Source of the DNA: Cyclonatronum proteinivorum
Lineage (GTDB): Bacteria; Bacteroidota; Rhodothermia; Balneolales; Cyclonatronaceae
Reading direction: 5' to 3'
DNA: 64,000 bases
Assembly: GCF_003353065.1 (NCBI RefSeq)
Contig: NZ_CP027806.1
Location: 1,691,353-1,755,352 of the forward strand
In this document: one piece after another, positions 62,076 to 64,000 of the stretch
Position numbering within the stretch: the first letter of the stretch is position 1
Layout: every line of letters begins with the position of its first letter
Made by a program: the position numbers and the translations under genes
Notes under the pieces: generated by a model
Databases searched by the model: none
Told to the model about the DNA's origin: nothing
The model's input: only the letters and a program-made list of their open reading frames with translations

Positions 62076-63039
62076 GCGCAAGGGGGCCGCCATACTGAAA
62101 GCCGCCGGAGCCAAAATCAGGCAGCTGCTTGAACATCCGGTCCTCAACCAGATCAAGCCCGTCTTCAGCCGGCTGCTGCTGTTCGTCATCCTCGGCCTTG
62201 TGGGCTGGCAGCTTTACGCCATCGGCCCGGCCGAAATCCTGCGCAACCTGCCCGTGCAGCCGCTGTTCTACCTGCTGTTTCTGCTCACTTTTTTCAGCCT
62301 GCCCGTAGCTGAAGTCTTCATTTACCGGCAGGTCTGGGACGTGCCGCGGCGTCACCTGTTTGGCCGCCTGCTCAAGAAAAAAGTCTTTAACGACGAAGTC
62401 GCCGGCTACAGCGGGGAAGTCTTCCTGAGTGTATGGGCCAAAAACTACCTCGGCATCGGACACCGCGAAGCCCTCAAAAATGTGCGGGATAACAATATCC
62501 TCTCCGCCCTGAGCAACAACTCCGCGGCCCTGCTGCTGCTCGGCGCCGTCAGCACGCTCGGCATTGTGGATTTGAGCACCTACCTCGGAGAGGTAAAACG
62601 CTGGCAGTGGGGTACAGGCGCGCTCGTACTTGTGCTGCTCGTCATCCTCTTTTTCAGCCTCCGCCGCTACCTCTTCGCCCTGCCTGCCCGCAAAGCCCTA
62701 AAAGTCTTCGGGATTTACTTCACCCGCTTCCTCCTCCACAACAGCCTCATGATCATGCTGTGGGCCGTCGTAATCCCGGAAGTGTCGATCCAAACCTGGC
62801 TGCTCTTTGTTACGGTCATGATCGTGCTCAACCGCATTCCCCTGCTGCCCAGCCGCGACCTCGTCTTCCTGATGGTCGGCATCGAGCTCGCCAAAACCTT
62901 CGAAGTCGCCACCGCCGCCATGGCCGGCATGCTGCTCGTGTACAGCGCCCTCAAAAAAGGCACCAACCTCGCCCTCTACCTCTGGATCACCTGGCGCGAA
63001 AAAAACGCCCCAACCCAAACGCAAGCGACCGAAGTCTGA
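62065..63039 (+). CDS. Unrecognised polytopic membrane protein
   Basis: I did not recognise the family with confidence. The 324 residues contain about seven hydrophobic helices (starting near 36, 60, 150, 180, 210, 235 and 265) and a basic N-terminus. The overall look faintly recalls the flippase-like membrane part of lysylphosphatidylglycerol synthase/UPF0104 proteins. The start overlaps the Stealth gene by 11 bases, so the two are probably co-translated. A role in moving or modifying a lipid-linked glycan is only a guess from that neighbour. Confidence 0.8.
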   Translation: MSAKRKGAAILKAAGAKIRQLLEHPVLNQIKPVFSRLLLFVILGLVGWQLYAIGPAEILRNLPVQPLFYLLFLLTFFSLPVAEVFIYRQVWDVPRRHLFGRLLKKKVFNDEVAGYSGEVFLSVWAKNYLGIGHREALKNVRDNNILSALSNNSAALLLLGAVSTLGIVDLSTYLGEVKRWQWGTGALVLVLLVILFFSLRRYLFALPARKALKVFGIYFTRFLLHNSLMIMLWAVVIPEVSIQTWLLFVTVMIVLNRIPLLPSRDLVFLMVGIELAKTFEVATAAMAGMLLVYSALKKGTNLALYLWITWREKNAPTQTQATEV

Positions 63040-63117
63040 CGCGCCGCCAGCACACCCTGCTCCGAAAAGATGATACAAGCATGGCCTCCATTTAACCCGC
63101 CTCCCGGGTTACCCTGC

Positions 63118-63210
63118 TTTTTTATTTTTTTGGGAAAATTTCGTGGGCATCACTGTTTTTCGTGGCAGCCCAGCGCTTCCAAATCATAATTTGAGTCCCT
63201 TGCTTTTTTT
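63118..63210 (-). repeat. Dispersed ~95-bp repeat, copy E
   Basis: In inverted orientation it reads TTTTTTATTTTTTTGGGAAAATTTCG, GGGCATCACTG, CGTGGCAGCCCAGCG, CAAATCATAATTTG and CCCTTGCTTTTTTT. It is the most diverged copy. Bases 63211-63393 beyond it show no gene. Confidence 0.65.
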
Positions 63211-63393
63211 GGATGTAGCCACAGCTGAGCATGCGATGTTTGAAGAGATGATAAGGTAGTGTGGGGGGGTGGTAAATCGAAAAATGGGGCGTAACCGGAC
63301 GCCGATTTACGCCTGCTAACATCGGGAATTTGCTTCAAATCCTGATTAAGCATGCGAAACTAAATAGTTGTTTCTGCCATGAAATCAAATAAA

Positions 63394-63458
63394 TGACAAG
63401 TTTTCTTGACACGCTCCTTTGTAAAGCATACTTTACGCATGACAAGAATACTTGTCAT
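63394..63458 (+). promoter_or_regulatory. Promoter with three palindromic operators
   Basis: A sigma-70-like promoter is visible: TTGACA (63406-63411), a 17-base spacer and TACTTT (63429-63434). It is overlapped by three related palindromes: TGACAAGTTTTCTTGACA (63394-63411), GTAAAGCATACTTTAC (63421-63436) and ATGACAAGAATACTTGTCAT (63439-63458). They cover both the -35 and -10 boxes, so a bound repressor would block transcription. The XRE-type regulator encoded downstream is the likely ligand. Confidence 0.72.
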
Positions 63459-63483
63459 TTCTGTCCCTTCAAAATACCATCTT

Positions 63484-63957
63484 ATGAAAGCACTCCTTCC
63501 CGCCTCATTCCGAAAACCCGGTTGGATTATCTTCTCCAACTTCAGCCTCTTTGGCATTATCCTCATGTTCTTTAACATCGAACCGGACTGGCTCAATGTG
63601 ACCCTGTTTGCCGTGGTCACCACGGATCAGGTCGTGTTCGGTGCCGATCAGTACTTCACCTTCACCCGCACCAATATCGTGACTGAACTCACGGCTACGG
63701 GCATCATCGTCGGCGGACTCATGCTGGCGTTTGCACGTCGCGAACAGGAGGACGAGTACATCCTCAAAATCCGGCTTGAAAGCCTGCTTTGGGCCGTGTA
63801 CGCCAACTATATCGTGCTGCTGCTTGCGATTTGGTTTGTGTTCAGCACGCCTTTCTTCACAGTGATGATTCTCAACATGTTCACGGTGCTCGTCATTTTC
63901 ATCCTTCGGTTTGAGTGGGTGATGTTCCGCCTCAGCCGGGAGAACCGAGATGAATAA
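63484..63957 (+). CDS. Small membrane protein paired with an XRE regulator
   Basis: The ATG at 63484 was preferred because the earlier start lies inside the operator region. The 157-residue protein has four hydrophobic helices (about 13-30, 34-55, 71-86, 103-145) and charged ends. The family was not named with confidence; it recalls membrane partners (DUF2178-like) of small HTH regulators. It overlaps the regulator start by eight bases, so the pair is co-translated from the palindrome-rich promoter. Confidence 0.75.
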   Translation: MKALLPASFRKPGWIIFSNFSLFGIILMFFNIEPDWLNVTLFAVVTTDQVVFGADQYFTFTRTNIVTELTATGIIVGGLMLAFARREQEDEYILKIRLESLLWAVYANYIVLLLAIWFVFSTPFFTVMILNMFTVLVIFILRFEWVMFRLSRENRDE

Positions 63958-64000
63958 CCGTGTAAAGGAAGTCCGAACCGCGCGGGGCATGACCCAAAGC
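63950..64000 (+). CDS. XRE-family helix-turn-helix regulator, start only
   Basis: Only 17 codons are inside the window: MNNRVKEVRTARGMTQS. This is the typical opening of Cro/CI-type small regulators (N-R-(V/I)-x-E-x-R-x-x-R-G-x-T-Q). It overlaps the membrane protein gene by eight bases. Autoregulation through the palindromes at 63394-63458 is inferred. Confidence 0.75.
   Translation, partial: MNNRVKEVRTARGMTQS

Overview
The window looks like chromosome from a member of the Bacteroidota/Rhodothermota/Balneolota (FCB) group, most likely a balneolote or rhodothermote. Two large exported enzymes end in type IX secretion (T9SS) sorting domains with the NYPNPFNP signature. There is a TonB/ExbB/ExbD set with a TonB-receptor-like barrel, a GWxTD lipoprotein, a Rho factor with a long disordered insert, and few recognisable Shine-Dalgarno sites. 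The genus cannot be fixed from sequence alone.

Layout. 1-5.8 kb: an outer-membrane barrel cut by the window edge, a HU-like/SPOR membrane protein, and exbB-exbD-tonB with a terminator. 5.8-9.9 kb: TspO, a flavin amine oxidase and an exported S9 peptidase. 9.9-12.1 kb: a decayed gene, an unknown membrane protein and a cluster of 226-bp MITEs, one nested in another. 12.1-20.4 kb: two T9SS cargo enzymes (GH81 beta-1,3-glucanase; subtilisin-like protease) and a BsuPI-type lipoprotein. 20.6-26.9 kb: a mobile region with a REP-associated transposase between REP-like repeats, an amidohydrolase, and an IS110 element broken by an IS4-type element. 26.9-29.2 kb: a multi-PAS protein with a HisKA-like end but no ATPase. 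29.4-33.6 kb: argF-argG-argH behind an arginine-rich leader peptide and attenuator. 33.8-39.5 kb: a DUF4143 ATPase, trkH-trkA potassium uptake and an AbiE toxin-antitoxin pair. 39.5-41.3 kb: an amidoligase/glutamine-amidotransferase pair. 41.6-63 kb: mostly housekeeping genes (FKBP, pyk, pyrD, folC, rho, sppA, a CrtI-like oxidoreductase, M50 protease, alr) plus a GWxTD lipoprotein, a TPR lipoprotein and a Stealth phosphotransferase with a membrane partner. 63.4-64 kb: a membrane protein and the start of an XRE regulator behind palindromic operators.

The strongest discovery is the noncoding leader of the IS110 element (26568-26780, minus strand). It folds into a 5' hairpin and two internal-loop domains. 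Short segments in those loops match the left target, right target, left donor and right donor sequences at the element's own inferred boundaries, around a CT core. This is the architecture of an IS621-type bridge RNA, and the insertion site can be read from other copies of the dispersed repeat that was hit.

Other notable points are a ribosome-mediated arginine attenuator, a 226-bp MITE family with TTAR target duplications, a separate ~95-bp dispersed intergenic repeat with seven copies, a 50-bp perfect palindrome inside the IS110 transposase gene, and a probable uncharacterised amidoligase pathway. No rRNA, tRNA, CRISPR array or prophage was seen.
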